Shown here in pieces: positions 16,383 to 26,007 of a stretch of DNA of 64,000 nucleotides. The stretch lies in the NCBI GenBank assembly GCA_004296955.1, contig SCVB01000045.1:1-64000 (forward strand), written 5' to 3'. The number at the start of each line of letters is the position of its first letter. Position 1 is the first letter of the stretch. The DNA is from Brevundimonas sp. Its GTDB lineage: Bacteria; Pseudomonadota; Alphaproteobacteria; Caulobacterales; Caulobacteraceae. The notes beneath the pieces were generated by a model. That model was given only the letters and a program-made list of their open reading frames with translations. It had not been told where the DNA came from and did no database searches. A program made the translations under genes and the position numbers.

Positions 16383-16892
16383 ATGCGTAAGCTCACCCTC
16401 GCCGTCACTGCCGCCGCCAGCGCCATCTCGGCCCCGGCGTTCGCCGGCGACCTGAACGTCTCCATCGAGATTCCGCGCGTGTCCGGAGCATCGTACCACC
16501 GGCCCTATGTCGCGGTGTGGATCGAACGCCCGGACAATACCGCGGTGCGGACCCTGGCCGTCTGGTATCAGCAGACCGCCAATCAGGAGGGGGACGGCAA
16601 GGACTGGCTCAAGGACATGCGCACCTGGTGGCGTCGCGGCGGCCGCGCGCTGAGCCTGCCCGCCGACGGGGTCTCCAGCGCCACCAAGGCGCCCGGCCGC
16701 CATTCGGTCACCGTGCCCGGCGCCCGGCTGTCGAACCTGCCCGCCGGCGACTACGTCCTGGTCGTCGAGGCCGCCCGCGAGCTGGGCGGACGCGAGGCCG
16801 TGCGCGTGCCCTTCCGCTGGGGCGTCGCCAACACCGCCCGCGCCACGGGCGCCACCGAACTCGGCGCTGTCAGCGTCGCCGTCACCCGCTAG
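16383..16892 (+). CDS. DUF2271 protein, possible flavinylated electron carrier
   Basis: A 169-residue exported protein with a signal peptide ending A-P-A-F-A-G. The phrase Y-H-R-P-Y-V-A-V-W-I-E is the DUF2271 signature. Two tripeptide contexts fit the ApbE flavinylation pattern [ST]-G-A-[ST]: S-G-A-S at 34-37 and T-G-A-T at 155-158. DUF2271 proteins encoded beside ApbE and PepSY proteins have been proposed to carry covalently bound FMN outside the cytoplasm. The apbE gene two genes downstream supports this; which residue is modified cannot be told from sequence. Confidence 0.78.
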   Translation: MRKLTLAVTAAASAISAPAFAGDLNVSIEIPRVSGASYHRPYVAVWIERPDNTAVRTLAVWYQQTANQEGDGKDWLKDMRTWWRRGGRALSLPADGVSSATKAPGRHSVTVPGARLSNLPAGDYVLVVEAARELGGREAVRVPFRWGVANTARATGATELGAVSVAVTR

Positions 16893-16903
16893 AGGAAGTC
16901 GCC

Positions 16904-17704
16904 ATGAAGAAGTCCCTCGCCCTGATCGCCGCGATCGCAGCCCTGGCCCTGCCGATGTCGGCCCAGGCCCACCGCGCCTGGCTGGCCCCGACCTCCACGG
17001 TCCTGTCCGGAACCGACGCCTGGGTCGGCTTCGACGCCGGCATGTCGAACGGGGTCTTCATCCCGGATCACGCCGCCATGAACCTCGCCGGTCTGGTGAT
17101 CACCGCGCCCGACGGTTCGACGGCGGCCCCCGAGAACATGATGCGCGGCCGCTACCGCTCGACCTTCGACCTGCACCTGACCCAGGCCGGGACCTGGAAG
17201 GTCGCCAATGTCTCCAGCGGCCTGACCGCGACCTGGACCGAGAATGGCGAGCAGAAGCGCTGGCGCGGCCAGGCCGCCGACTTCCCGGCCGCGCTCCCGG
17301 CCGGCGCCGCCGATGTTGTCGCTGTCCGCGTCTCCAGCCGGATCGAAACCTTCGTCACCCTCGGCGCGCCGACGGACACCGTCTTCACCAACTCCGGGGA
17401 AGGCCTGACGCTGATCCCGGTGACCCACCCCAACGACCTCGCGGCCGGCGAGGCGGCGACCTTCAGACTGTCGAACGACGGCCTGCCCGCGGCCGGGGTC
17501 TCGGTCACCATCGCCCGCGGCGGCACGCGCTACCGCGACAATCCCGAGGAGATGACCGTCACGACCGGCGCCGATGGCTCATTCACCGTCACCTGGCCCG
17601 AACCGGGCATGTACTGGCTGAACGCCACCGTCCGCACGCCGGCCCAGGGCGACACCGTGGCGGCCAACGCCCAGTACGTCGCCGTGATGGAAGTCCTGTC
17701 CTGA
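16904..17704 (+). CDS. DUF4198 periplasmic protein
   Basis: A 266-residue exported protein with a Sec signal ending M-S-A-Q-A-H. The mature N-terminus H-R-A-W-L-A-P and later A-G-V-S-V-T-I-A-R-G-G-T-R-Y are characteristic of DUF4198 (NikM/CbiK-like beta-sandwich) proteins, which accompany metal uptake systems. The ATG at 16904 follows GAGGAAG, 11 bp after the DUF2271 stop. It may bind a metal or act as an accessory of the PepSY/TonB iron system. No catalytic residues are evident. Confidence 0.8.
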   Translation: MKKSLALIAAIAALALPMSAQAHRAWLAPTSTVLSGTDAWVGFDAGMSNGVFIPDHAAMNLAGLVITAPDGSTAAPENMMRGRYRSTFDLHLTQAGTWKVANVSSGLTATWTENGEQKRWRGQAADFPAALPAGAADVVAVRVSSRIETFVTLGAPTDTVFTNSGEGLTLIPVTHPNDLAAGEAATFRLSNDGLPAAGVSVTIARGGTRYRDNPEEMTVTTGADGSFTVTWPEPGMYWLNATVRTPAQGDTVAANAQYVAVMEVLS

Positions 17705-17751
17705 CCGGACAGGGCCCCGGTGGGACCGGCGCAGCCCCGCCCCCGCTGATC

Positions 17752-18795
17752 GTGGGCGGAGAGGCGGGGGCGCGGCCGGAGAATCGCGTACTGATCCCCA
17801 CTCATGGACGCAAACCTGACGCGCCGCCCGGAGACCGGATCCAGGACTTCGCGGGCGAGACCATGGGCACGACCTGGACGGTGCGACTGGTCACGCCCCC
17901 GGTCCGCGCGGATTTCCAGTCGGCCATCGAGGAGGAACTGGCGCGCATCATCGCCTTGTTCAGCCACTGGGACCCCCGCTCCGAACTGTCGCGTCTCAAC
18001 GCCGCCCCGCCGGGCTTCTGGGCTGTATCGGAGCCGTTCTGGGACCTGCTCAACAGGGCCATGGACCTCGCCGACGACACCAATGGCGCGGTCGATCCGG
18101 CCCTGGGGGCCCTGGTCGACCTGTGGGGTTTCGGTCCGCCGGGACCGCGTCCGCTCAACGGCTTCGGAACCGGCCCCAGCGTGCCCTTCGAGGACGAGGT
18201 CGAGGCGGCACGGGCCCTGTCCGGCTGGGGCATCGTCCGCCTCAACCGCGACGCCCGCGCGGTGCAGCAGCTCGGCGGCGTCAAGCTGGACTTCTCGGGC
18301 TTCGCCAAGGGCCACGCCGTCGATCGCGTTTCCGAACGCCTGACCGCCATGGGCGCGACCCATCACCTGGTCGAGATCGGCGGCGAACTGCGCGGCGCCG
18401 GCGTCCGCCCGGACCGCATGCCCTGGTGGGTCGAACTGCAGCAGGCGCCCGGGGCGCCGGAGCCCCGCACGGTCGCCGGCCTGTTCGATCTCGCCGTCGC
18501 CACCTCGGGCGACTGGATCCGGCGCTTCGAGGCCTATGGCCAGAGCTACAGCCACACCATCGACGGCCGCACCGGCCGGCCGGTCGAGAACGGCGTCGCC
18601 TCGGTGACCGTCCTGGCTGAAACGGCGATCTACGCCGACGCCATGGCCACCGCCCTGACCGTGATGGGCCCGGAAGAGGGCCCGGCCTATGCTGCGGACC
18701 TGAACATCGCCGCCGCCTTCGTGGTGCGGACCGATGAGGGCCTGGTCGAGATCGTCACCCCCGCCTTCACCGCCATGCTGTCCGAGGGCGCGTGA
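17752..18795 (+). CDS. apbE: FAD:protein FMN transferase ApbE
   Basis: Transfers FMN from FAD onto Thr/Ser of partner proteins. The product (347 residues from GTG at 17752) has the ApbE landmarks: M-G-T-T-W-T-V near the start, F-S-G-F-A-K-G-H-A-V-D, E-I-G-G-E, A-T-S-G-D-W and H-T-I-D-G-R-T-G-R-P-V. The last is the metal/FAD loop. No signal peptide is obvious, so it may work in the cytoplasm or use another route. The exact start is uncertain; homology would allow a shorter N-terminus near 17860. It overlaps the next gene by 4 bp. The likely target is the DUF2271 protein. Confidence 0.88.
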   Translation: MGGEAGARPENRVLIPTHGRKPDAPPGDRIQDFAGETMGTTWTVRLVTPPVRADFQSAIEEELARIIALFSHWDPRSELSRLNAAPPGFWAVSEPFWDLLNRAMDLADDTNGAVDPALGALVDLWGFGPPGPRPLNGFGTGPSVPFEDEVEAARALSGWGIVRLNRDARAVQQLGGVKLDFSGFAKGHAVDRVSERLTAMGATHHLVEIGGELRGAGVRPDRMPWWVELQQAPGAPEPRTVAGLFDLAVATSGDWIRRFEAYGQSYSHTIDGRTGRPVENGVASVTVLAETAIYADAMATALTVMGPEEGPAYAADLNIAAAFVVRTDEGLVEIVTPAFTAMLSEGA

Positions 18796-20165
18796 CCTCT
18801 GATCCGGTGCGCTGGCTCTGGGCGGCGGCCGCCGTCGTCCTGTGGCTGATGGTCATCATCGCAGTGCGGTGGGCGGGGGTCCGCGCCCGCCGCGCCAGCG
18901 CCGCCCGGTCCGCAGCCCTCGCGCCGGCGGGAGACGAGCCCTCCGTCCTCGTCGCCTTCGCCAGCCAGACCGGCCTGGCCGAGGAACTGGCCTGGATGAC
19001 GGCCCGCAGCCTATCTGATGCCGGAACCCCCGCGCGCGTCAGCGCGCTGGGCGAACTCGACCCGACCGGACTCAAGGCCGCCGGACGGGTCCTGATCGTC
19101 GCCTCCACGACCGGCGAAGGGGATGCGCCCGACGCGATGTCGCGCTTCGTCCGCCAGTCGATGACGGCGCCCGCGGACCTGACCGGCCTTCGCTGGGGCC
19201 TGCTGGCGCTGGGGGACCGGACCTACGCCGACTTCTGCGGTTTCGGCCGGGCCCTGGACGGCTGGCTGCGACAGTCCGGCGCCGAACCGCTGTTCGACCG
19301 GGTCGAGGTCGATGACGGCGACGCCGGCGCCGTCCGGCGCTGGCAGCATCAGCTCAGCCTGTTGACGGGCTCCGCCATCGAGCCCGACTGGGTCCCGCCG
19401 GCCTTCGATCGCTGGCGCCTGGTCGAACGCACCCATCTGAATCCCGGCAGTCCCGGCGGCGAGGCCTGGCAGATGGCCTTCGAGCCCGTGGACCACGCCC
19501 CCCTCTGGGTCGCCGGCGACATCGCCGAGGTCGGCCTGCCGCCCCTCGACGGCCAACCCGCGCCCGGCAGCCGCGAATATTCCGTCGCCTCCCTGCCCGC
19601 CGACGGCCGGGCCGAGTTCATCGTCCGGCTGATGCGCCGCCCCGATGGAACCCCTGGCCTGGCGTCGGGCTGGCTGACCCGCGGTCTGGCGATCGGCGGC
19701 GAGGCGGCGATGCGCATCCGCACCAACCGCAGCTTCCATGGACCGGCTCCGGCGACGCCGCTGATCCTGATCGGCAATGGCACCGGCCTCGCGGGCCTGC
19801 GAGCCCACTGGAAGGCCCGCGCCGGACAGGCCGCCGGTCAGACCTGGCTGATGTTCGGCGAGCGCACCCGCGCCCATGACGCCTTCCTCGACGCTGAGCT
19901 CCGGACAGCGCTCGCCACCGGAGTTCTGACCCGCCTCGACCGGGTCTTCTCCCGCGATGCCGGGGACGGCCGCTACGTCCAGGCCCTGGTCGCCGAACGT
20001 GCCGTCGAGCTGGCGGCCTGGGTCGGGCGCGGAGCCGCGATCCTGGTCTGCGGCAGTCTGGAGGGGATGTCGAAGGGGGTGCACGAGGCCCTCGAGATCG
20101 CCCTGGGCGCCGAGACCCTGCGGTCGCTCACCGAGTCAGGCCGCTACCGTCGCGACGTCTACTGA
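18792..20165 (+). CDS. Membrane-anchored flavodoxin/FNR reductase
   Basis: A 457-residue protein resembling the flavoprotein subunit of sulfite reductase or CysJ. It has an N-terminal transmembrane helix (about 8-28), a flavodoxin domain with FMN loop A-S-Q-T-G-L-A (about 56-62), then a ferredoxin-NADP-reductase module with R-E-Y-S-V-A-S (FAD), G-N-G-T-G-L-A (NADP) and L-V-C-G-S-L-E-G-M. It could feed NADPH electrons to the PepSY membrane protein and the FMN-bearing DUF2271 protein. The start is GTG, overlapping apbE. It is the last gene of the rightward part of the iron locus. Confidence 0.85.
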   Translation: MTSDPVRWLWAAAAVVLWLMVIIAVRWAGVRARRASAARSAALAPAGDEPSVLVAFASQTGLAEELAWMTARSLSDAGTPARVSALGELDPTGLKAAGRVLIVASTTGEGDAPDAMSRFVRQSMTAPADLTGLRWGLLALGDRTYADFCGFGRALDGWLRQSGAEPLFDRVEVDDGDAGAVRRWQHQLSLLTGSAIEPDWVPPAFDRWRLVERTHLNPGSPGGEAWQMAFEPVDHAPLWVAGDIAEVGLPPLDGQPAPGSREYSVASLPADGRAEFIVRLMRRPDGTPGLASGWLTRGLAIGGEAAMRIRTNRSFHGPAPATPLILIGNGTGLAGLRAHWKARAGQAAGQTWLMFGERTRAHDAFLDAELRTALATGVLTRLDRVFSRDAGDGRYVQALVAERAVELAAWVGRGAAILVCGSLEGMSKGVHEALEIALGAETLRSLTESGRYRRDVY

Positions 20166-20168
20166 GGT

Positions 20169-20846
20169 TCAGACCTCGGCCCAGCGCCGCATCAGGTTGT
20201 GATAGACGGCCGTCAGCTCCAGCACCGCCGCATCCTTCGGCCCCTTGTCCGCGCTGACCCGCTGGATCGCCACGTCGAGCCGGAACAGGGTCTCGCGGTC
20301 CGCATCGTCGCGCACCAGGCTCTGGATCCAGAAGAAGCTGCCGACCCGCCGCCCGCGGGTCACCGGCGTCACCCGGTGCAGACTCTTGGACGGATAGAGG
20401 ACAAGGTCCCCGGCCGGCAGCTTGACGCTCTGCGGCCCGTACATCTCCTCAACGATCAGTTCGCCGCCGTCGTAGGCGTCGGGCTCGGACAGGAAGAGGG
20501 TCGCCGACAGGTCGCTGCGGATGCGGACCGGCCCCCGTTGGCGGATGGCGTTGTCGACATGGACGCCGAAATGCTCCCCGCCCTCATAGGCGTTGAACAG
20601 CGGGGGAAAGATCGTGTGCGGCAGGGCGGCCGAGACGAACATGGGATTGGCCTGCAGCGCCTGGATCACCAGCGCCCCGACCTCCCGCGCCTCGACCGAG
20701 TCCTCGGGCAGTTGCCGGTTGACCTTGGCGGTCGCCGACTGGTGGCCCGAGGTGACGTTGCCGTCCGCCCACGGGCCGGCGTCCAGCCGCGCCCTCAGGG
20801 TCGCGACCTCGTCCTTGGTGAAGACGCCGGGGATGTGGAGCAGCAT
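20169..20846 (-). CDS. piuC: PKHD-type 2-oxoglutarate/Fe(II) hydroxylase PiuC
   Basis: A 225-residue 2OG-Fe(II) dioxygenase of the PiuC/YbiX family. Iron ligands are His96 and Asp98 in F-G-V-H-V-D-N and His157 in S-L-H-R-V-T; the 2OG-binding Arg is near 167 in R-G-R-R-V-G. PiuC genes characteristically sit beside a Fiu/PiuA-type TonB receptor, as here (8 bp apart, same strand). The substrate is unknown, possibly a siderophore or the receptor. It is probably iron-repressed with the receptor through the Fur-type box at 23124. Confidence 0.9.
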   Translation of the reverse strand: MLLHIPGVFTKDEVATLRARLDAGPWADGNVTSGHQSATAKVNRQLPEDSVEAREVGALVIQALQANPMFVSAALPHTIFPPLFNAYEGGEHFGVHVDNAIRQRGPVRIRSDLSATLFLSEPDAYDGGELIVEEMYGPQSVKLPAGDLVLYPSKSLHRVTPVTRGRRVGSFFWIQSLVRDDADRETLFRLDVAIQRVSADKGPKDAAVLELTAVYHNLMRRWAEV

Positions 20847-20854
20847 GGGAGACC

Positions 20855-23101
20855 CTAGTACCGCAGGTTCAGCGTCAGGATAGCCTGCCGGCCCGGCGCC
20901 ACGTCGGCGTGATGTACGCCGTTGGTGCGCAGGATGTACGCCTCGTCGCCTGCGTTCTGGACGTTCAGCTGCAGGCTGGCCGTCTCGCTGATATCGTATG
21001 AGGCGAACAGATCGACGCGCGTATACGCCGGGGCATAGACCCGGTTGGCGCCCCCGCCGGCCCCGCCCTGGTTGCCGCCGAAGCTGTCGGACACATGATA
21101 GACGCCGCCGCCGACGCTCAGGCTCGGGATCACCCGGTATGTCGTGAACAGGCTGAAGGAATGTTCCGGCGTATTGGCCAGGGGATCGCCGATATTGACG
21201 TTGTTATAGGCGCCGGAGACCAGTTCGGAGTCCATCCAGGTATAGCCGCCGAAGACCTGCCACTCGCGGGTGATGTTGCCCGATATGCCCAGTTCGACGC
21301 CCCGCACCTCGGCCTCGCCGGCCTGCCTGAAAATGCCGGGGTCGGTCTGGATCTGGGCGTTCTCGCGCTTGAGGAAGAAGGCCGCGCCTGACAGGGCCAG
21401 ACGGTCGTGGAACAGATTGGCCTTGGCGCCGATCTCGAAGCTTTCGGTCTCCTCGGGATCCAGCAGCTCGGTGCCCACCGCGCCGCCGGTGTTCTGGTCG
21501 CCGGCCGAGATGGTGGGCGGCGTCGCCGACGTCGCCCAGGACGCATAGACGCTGGAGCTCGCGGTCGGTTTGTATACCAGCCCGACCTGGTAGTTCAGGA
21601 AGGTCCAGTCCCCGCCGACCGGCGTATAGACCGGCGCGGCGAGCGTGCCCGAGGCATTGCGCCCCTCGACCGAATAATCGTCGTAGCGCAGGCCCAGATT
21701 GACGATGAAACGCTCGCCGAGTTCGATCGAGTCCAGGGCGTAGAGGCCGACGGTGTCCGTCCTGTTGCTGCTGATCAGGTTACGGACGATCGTGCCGGTC
21801 CACGGATCCTGCGGGTCCGGATCATAGACCCGCGTGCAGTCGAAACCGGTCAGGGGCGCAGGGCAGGCCGTGCCCGAGGTGGTGGTGACGATATAGGCGG
21901 CGTTGCGGTTGTCCTCACGCGCCAGCTCGAGACCGATGTCGAAGCTGTGGCGCAGGCCGCCGGTCGAGAACCGGCCGGTCAGGTCGGTGACATTGGCCAG
22001 GGTCCGGGTCGGATTCCAGCGCGACTTGGTCGCCCGCTTCATCCAGTACTCGCCGCCGATCAGGGCCACGCCGCCGGTATCGATCCGACCGCCGTCGCCG
22101 GGGTTGGTGACCACATAGTCGTTCAGGGTTTCGGCATACCGGCTGACGTTGCGCAGGGTCAGGACCGGGCTGAAACGGTGCTCGAAATCGGCGGTGAACG
22201 TGTCGACCGTGTTGGTCAGATAGTCCCGCGCCTCCAGTCCGTAGAAGCTGTCATAGGGCACGTCGAGGATGCCACTGGGCGTGGTCCGCACCCCGATCTT
22301 GGTGAACAGCGGGATGCCGTAGTCGGGCATCTGGTTCGACGTCAGGTGATAGTAGCTGAAAGTCCCCGTCGTCTGCGTGCCGAGCCCCGCGGCCAGCGAC
22401 AGGCCGAGGCCCCATTTGTCGTAGTCGACCGCGTCCCGACCGGCGACATCGCCCTCCGCCGCCATCAGGTTCAGCCGCAGGCCGGCCGTCTCGCCGAGAT
22501 TCCAGTTCTGGTCGATCGTGCCGCGCAGCCAGCCGTCCGTACCCACGCCGAGGCCCCATCGGCTGAAGTCGGTCAGGCGCGGGGCCTTGGAGCCCAGGTT
22601 GATGCTGCCGCCGCCCGAGCCGCGGCCGGAATAGACGGCGTCGGGCCCCTTGATGACCTCGACCTGCTCAAGGTTGAACACCTCGCGCTGCTGGCCGCCG
22701 GAGTCGCGGATGCCGTCGACGAAGACGTTGTTGCCGGACGACTGGCCGCGAATGAAGGGCCGGTCGGCCAGCGGCTGGCCGCCCTCGCCCGCTCCAAAGG
22801 TGATCCCGGGCGAGTTGCGGAGGATGTCCTGCAGCGAGGTCGCCGCGGTCTGTTCGATGATCTGCTGCGGGATGATGGTGACCGACCGCGGCGTGTCGAC
22901 CAGCGGGGCGGTGAACTCGGGCGACCGCGGCTCGCGCCTGACAGGCCGGCCGTCGACGGTGACGGTCTCCAAAGTCTTGGCGTCCTGGGGTTCGCCGTCC
23001 GGACCGGGTTCGGCCAGGGCCGGCCCGGCCATGAGCATGCCGGCGGCGGTAGAGGCGAAGAGGAGGGCGCGAAGCGCGTCGGCGCGGGAGTCGGACATCA
23101 A
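20855..23101 (-). CDS. TonB-dependent siderophore receptor (Fiu/PiuA-like)
   Basis: Outer-membrane receptor of 748 residues with a signal peptide (cleavage near A-L-A-E), a plug domain containing T-V-D-G-R-P and the motifs R-P-F-I-R-G-Q, D-G-I-R-D and V-E-V-I-K-G-P-D, and a beta-barrel ending in an aromatic residue (L-N-L-R-Y). The motif [15 protein letters not shown] and the adjacent piuC point to the Fiu/PiuA catecholate group. The ligand is inferred, not shown. A Fur-type dyad ends 23 bp upstream of the start codon. Confidence 0.9.
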   Translation of the reverse strand: MMSDSRADALRALLFASTAAGMLMAGPALAEPGPDGEPQDAKTLETVTVDGRPVRREPRSPEFTAPLVDTPRSVTIIPQQIIEQTAATSLQDILRNSPGITFGAGEGGQPLADRPFIRGQSSGNNVFVDGIRDSGGQQREVFNLEQVEVIKGPDAVYSGRGSGGGSINLGSKAPRLTDFSRWGLGVGTDGWLRGTIDQNWNLGETAGLRLNLMAAEGDVAGRDAVDYDKWGLGLSLAAGLGTQTTGTFSYYHLTSNQMPDYGIPLFTKIGVRTTPSGILDVPYDSFYGLEARDYLTNTVDTFTADFEHRFSPVLTLRNVSRYAETLNDYVVTNPGDGGRIDTGGVALIGGEYWMKRATKSRWNPTRTLANVTDLTGRFSTGGLRHSFDIGLELAREDNRNAAYIVTTTSGTACPAPLTGFDCTRVYDPDPQDPWTGTIVRNLISSNRTDTVGLYALDSIELGERFIVNLGLRYDDYSVEGRNASGTLAAPVYTPVGGDWTFLNYQVGLVYKPTASSSVYASWATSATPPTISAGDQNTGGAVGTELLDPEETESFEIGAKANLFHDRLALSGAAFFLKRENAQIQTDPGIFRQAGEAEVRGVELGISGNITREWQVFGGYTWMDSELVSGAYNNVNIGDPLANTPEHSFSLFTTYRVIPSLSVGGGVYHVSDSFGGNQGGAGGGANRVYAPAYTRVDLFASYDISETASLQLNVQNAGDEAYILRTNGVHHADVAPGRQAILTLNLRY

Positions 23102-23123
23102 GACAGCCTGGGACGTTTGAGAT

Positions 23124-23140
23124 TGCGAAGTAGTCGCAAT
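23124..23140 (-). promoter_or_regulatory. Candidate Fur box upstream of the TonB receptor
   Basis: TTGCGAAGTAGTCGCAA is a dyad with perfect 6-bp arms. It shares 12 of 17 positions with the box at 15664 and lies 23 bp upstream of the receptor ATG. The rest of 23141-23264 has no gene; it must hold the promoter of the EAL gene. Confidence 0.65.
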
Positions 23141-23264
23141 AGCAACTTCCCGAGCGGACGCAAGGGCTGACGCGAGCCGTTCGCAAATTCACACGCGTTG
23201 CAGCGCGGAGCCTCGCTGGAAACAGGTTTACGCGCGCTTCATCCCGTTCGCGGACAATCCCGGG

Positions 23265-24623
23265 ATGCGCCGCGTGTTCGCATTCCTGCCGAGACTGTTC
23301 GCCGGCGAGTCCGTCCGGACCCATCTGCGCGACCGCGAGGCGCGGCTGGCCCATATGGCCCTGCACGACCAGGAGACCGGTCTCGGCAACCGGCTGTCGC
23401 TGGAGCGGCTGGCCTCCGGACCCGGCCGGACCTACGTCATTCTTCTGTGCGTCGACCGTTTCGAGGTCGTCCGCAACGCCATCGGCTATGATTCCATGGC
23501 CCGGCTGCTCGTCACGCTCGGACACCGGTTATCCGCCCTGTCCGGGGGCGCGCCCGTCGCCCGGATCGGGGGCGGGACCCTGGGGCTGGTCTTCAGTTCC
23601 GACAGCGATGAATCCGCCGTCGCCCTCGCAGCCCGGCTCTGCGAAGCCGCCCACGCGCCCGTGATCCTGAACGGCGCTCCGGTGGATATCGCCCTGACCG
23701 CCGGCGTCGCCCGCGCCGGAGAGCTGAACCAGAGCGTCCCCTCCCCGGTGGACCGGGCCTCGATCGCCCTCGATCAGGCCCGGGCGACGCGGCGTCGGGC
23801 CGCCGCCTTCGACGCCGATCGCTATGGCGACCCCGCCGGCAACCTGTCGCTGGTCAGCGAGATAATGGCGGCCATGGACAACAATGAACTGGTCCTGGCC
23901 TACCAGCCCAAATACGACTTCCGCACCGAACGGATCAGCGGGGTCGAGGCCCTCATGCGCTGGACCCATCCGCGCCGCGGCTGCGTCTCTCCTGACCTGT
24001 TCATCGGCATGGCTGAGGAGACGGGCCATATCCGTCCGCTCACCGAATGGGTCATCCGCCGCGCCATCGCCGACCAGAAGGTCCTGGCCGCCGCGGGCCA
24101 CGCCCTGACGGTCTCGGTGAACGTCTCGGGCCGGCTGCTCTCCGACGAGAGCTTCGCCGAATTCGCCCTGGCCGAGGTCGCCGCCTCGGCGGCCGATCTG
24201 TGCTTCGAGATCACCGAGACGGCGGTGATGGACAATCCGGAGCTCGCCCTGCACATCATCGCCCGCTTCGCGGAGGCGGGGATCGCCGTCTCCCTGGACG
24301 ACTACGGCGCCGGCCTGTCGTCCCTGACCTATCTGAAGCAGATCCGCGCCGACGAGCTCAAGATCGACAAAAGCTTCATCCTGGGGCTGGACCAGTCCTC
24401 GCGCGACGCCCTGCTGGTCAAATCCACCATCGATCTGGCCCACAGCCTGGGCCTCAAGGTCACAGCCGAAGGCGTCGAGACGCCGACAGCGCTCGCCCTC
24501 CTGCGCGGCATGGGCTGCGATCTGGCGCAGGGCTATCTGATCGGCCGCCCCGTGCCGCTCGCCGCCCTGACCGAGCAGCTGGCCGGGCCGACCGTGGAGA
24601 CCTCGCTCGCGCGTCAGGCCTGA
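23265..24623 (+). CDS. c-di-GMP phosphodiesterase with degenerate GGDEF domain
   Basis: A 452-residue protein with an N-terminal GGDEF-like domain and a C-terminal EAL domain. The signature that should read GGDEF is G-G-G-T-L near residue 100, so diguanylate cyclase activity is unlikely. The EAL part looks active: E-A-L-M-R-W at 228-233, [17 protein letters not shown] and K-I-D-K-S-F-I. It should hydrolyse c-di-GMP in the cytoplasm, with the GGDEF domain perhaps acting as a GTP sensor. No transmembrane segment is seen. It overlaps the convergent flavoprotein gene by 10 bp. Confidence 0.87.
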   Translation: MRRVFAFLPRLFAGESVRTHLRDREARLAHMALHDQETGLGNRLSLERLASGPGRTYVILLCVDRFEVVRNAIGYDSMARLLVTLGHRLSALSGGAPVARIGGGTLGLVFSSDSDESAVALAARLCEAAHAPVILNGAPVDIALTAGVARAGELNQSVPSPVDRASIALDQARATRRRAAAFDADRYGDPAGNLSLVSEIMAAMDNNELVLAYQPKYDFRTERISGVEALMRWTHPRRGCVSPDLFIGMAEETGHIRPLTEWVIRRAIADQKVLAAAGHALTVSVNVSGRLLSDESFAEFALAEVAASAADLCFEITETAVMDNPELALHIIARFAEAGIAVSLDDYGAGLSSLTYLKQIRADELKIDKSFILGLDQSSRDALLVKSTIDLAHSLGLKVTAEGVETPTALALLRGMGCDLAQGYLIGRPVPLAALTEQLAGPTVETSLARQA

Positions 24624-25828
24624 GCCGCGGCGACCTCTTTCATCGACACAGACAGGTCGGCCAGCCGCACGGCGTCCACCGCCTGGCCGCGCGAGATCAT
24701 CTGCCGCCCCGCCATAAACTCCGCCGGGGCGTTGACCGCCTCGACGCAGACGATCCGGTCGCCGGCCAGATGGAAGACGGCGAAGGTGCCGCCCTCGACA
24801 TCGCCGCGCACCACCTGACGATCCGCCCCGTCGGACAGGCCGGCGATCTGCAGCTTGATCTCATACTGGTCGGACCAGAACCACGGGACCTCAGGCGCCG
24901 GGGCGGCCCGTCCGGTGATCGCCGCCGCGGCCTGTTTGGCCTGCTCCAGGGCATTGGGCACGCTCTCCAGCCGATGCCGCCGTCCGCGGTGGACCGGGAC
25001 CGGCCGGAAGGTCATGTCGCCGATGGCCCAGATGGCCGGATCCGAAGTCCGCGCCGTCTCATCGACCACCACCCCGTTCTCACAGGCCAGACCCGCCGCC
25101 CGCGCCAGTCCGTCGTTCGCCAGCGCCCCGACCCCGACCAGCACCACATCCGCCGCGACCAGCCGCCCGTCGCCCAGCCGCACGCCTGCGTCCTCGAAGC
25201 CCGTCACCTCGGCCGAGGTCAGCACCTCGACCCCATGCACCCGATGATGGGCGGTGAAGAAGGCCGACAGGGTCTCCGACGCCACCCGCGCCAGCACCCG
25301 GTCCATCCGTTCGATGATCACCGCCCCGGCGCCCAGCGCCCGCGCCGACGCCGCCGCCTCCAGCCCGACATAGCCGCCGCCGACCACCACCAGCCGCTTC
25401 CCGGGCCCCAGCGCCGCCTTCAGCCGCTCCGCATCCGCCAGAGTCCGCAGCTCCATCAGATCCGGCCGGTCCGCGCCCGGGACGGTCAACTTCCGCGCCG
25501 TCGATCCCGTCGCCAGGATCAGCGCGTCGTACGGTTCAACGGTCCCGTCGGCGAAGCTCACCGTCTTCGCCATCGCATCGATCGCCGTCGCCGTTACGCC
25601 CGTGCGCAGCTCGATATCGTGCTCTGCGTAGAAGGCCTCCGGCCGCAGCAGCAAGGCCTCGAGGTCCGCCTCCCCCTTCAGCCAGGCCTTGGACAGGGGC
25701 GGCCGCTGATAGGGCGCCGCCGGTTCTTCGCCCGCCAGCACGATGGGCCCCTGATGCCCGTACTGGCGCAGCAGGGCCGCCGCCGTCCCGCCTGCATGCC
25801 CCGCGCCGATGATCAGAACCTTGGTCAT
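24614..25828 (-). CDS. Ferredoxin reductase-like FAD/NAD(P) oxidoreductase
   Basis: A 404-residue pyridine nucleotide-disulphide-type oxidoreductase. It begins [14 protein letters not shown] (FAD Rossmann), continues with Y-Q-R-P-P-L-S-K, and has a second Rossmann [12 protein letters not shown] for NAD(P)H and A-I-G-D-M-T for FAD. This matches ferredoxin reductases of the BphA4/rubredoxin-reductase group that serve P450s or ring-hydroxylating dioxygenases. No ferredoxin is adjacent. The ATG at 25828 is chosen by the Rossmann start; upstream codons run into array B. Confidence 0.87.
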   Translation of the reverse strand: MTKVLIIGAGHAGGTAAALLRQYGHQGPIVLAGEEPAAPYQRPPLSKAWLKGEADLEALLLRPEAFYAEHDIELRTGVTATAIDAMAKTVSFADGTVEPYDALILATGSTARKLTVPGADRPDLMELRTLADAERLKAALGPGKRLVVVGGGYVGLEAAASARALGAGAVIIERMDRVLARVASETLSAFFTAHHRVHGVEVLTSAEVTGFEDAGVRLGDGRLVAADVVLVGVGALANDGLARAAGLACENGVVVDETARTSDPAIWAIGDMTFRPVPVHRGRRHRLESVPNALEQAKQAAAAITGRAAPAPEVPWFWSDQYEIKLQIAGLSDGADRQVVRGDVEGGTFAVFHLAGDRIVCVEAVNAPAEFMAGRQMISRGQAVDAVRLADLSVSMKEVAAAQA

Positions 25829-25867
25829 GGGACGGAAATAGAGGGGCCGGCGGTCAGGGGCCAGAGG

Positions 25868-25967
25868 TGATTGGTGGCTGGTGATTGGTGAATGGAGGCC
25901 ATGCTTCAGATCCGGCTGGATGTCTCCGTTTGTGCTTCGCCAGCCACCAACCACCAATCACCAACCG
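25868..25967. repeat. Inverted heptamer array B (TGRYTGG family)
   Basis: The left arm, 25868-25895, is four contiguous 7-mers: TGATTGG, TGGCTGG, TGATTGG, TGAATGG. A 44-nt spacer follows. The right arm, 25940-25967, is four reverse-complement 7-mers: CCAGCCA, CCAACCA, CCAATCA, CCAACCG. It is the cleanest copy in the window. It fills most of the gap between two divergent genes and ends 4 bp before the -35 element of the hisR promoter. Confidence 0.88.
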
Positions 25968-25971
25968 CCCC

Positions 25972-26000
25972 TTGACCGTGCCACTGTTACAGCATAGTGG
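25972..26000 (+). promoter_or_regulatory. hisR promoter with overlapping dyad
   Basis: A -35 TTGACC (25972-25977), a 17-nt spacer and a weak -10 at 25995-26000 precede the hisR start. The inverted repeat CCACT-N10-AGTGG (25981-26000) covers the spacer and -10, as expected for a TrpR-like repressor that controls its own operon. Confidence 0.5.
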
Positions 26001-26007
26001 AACGCGC

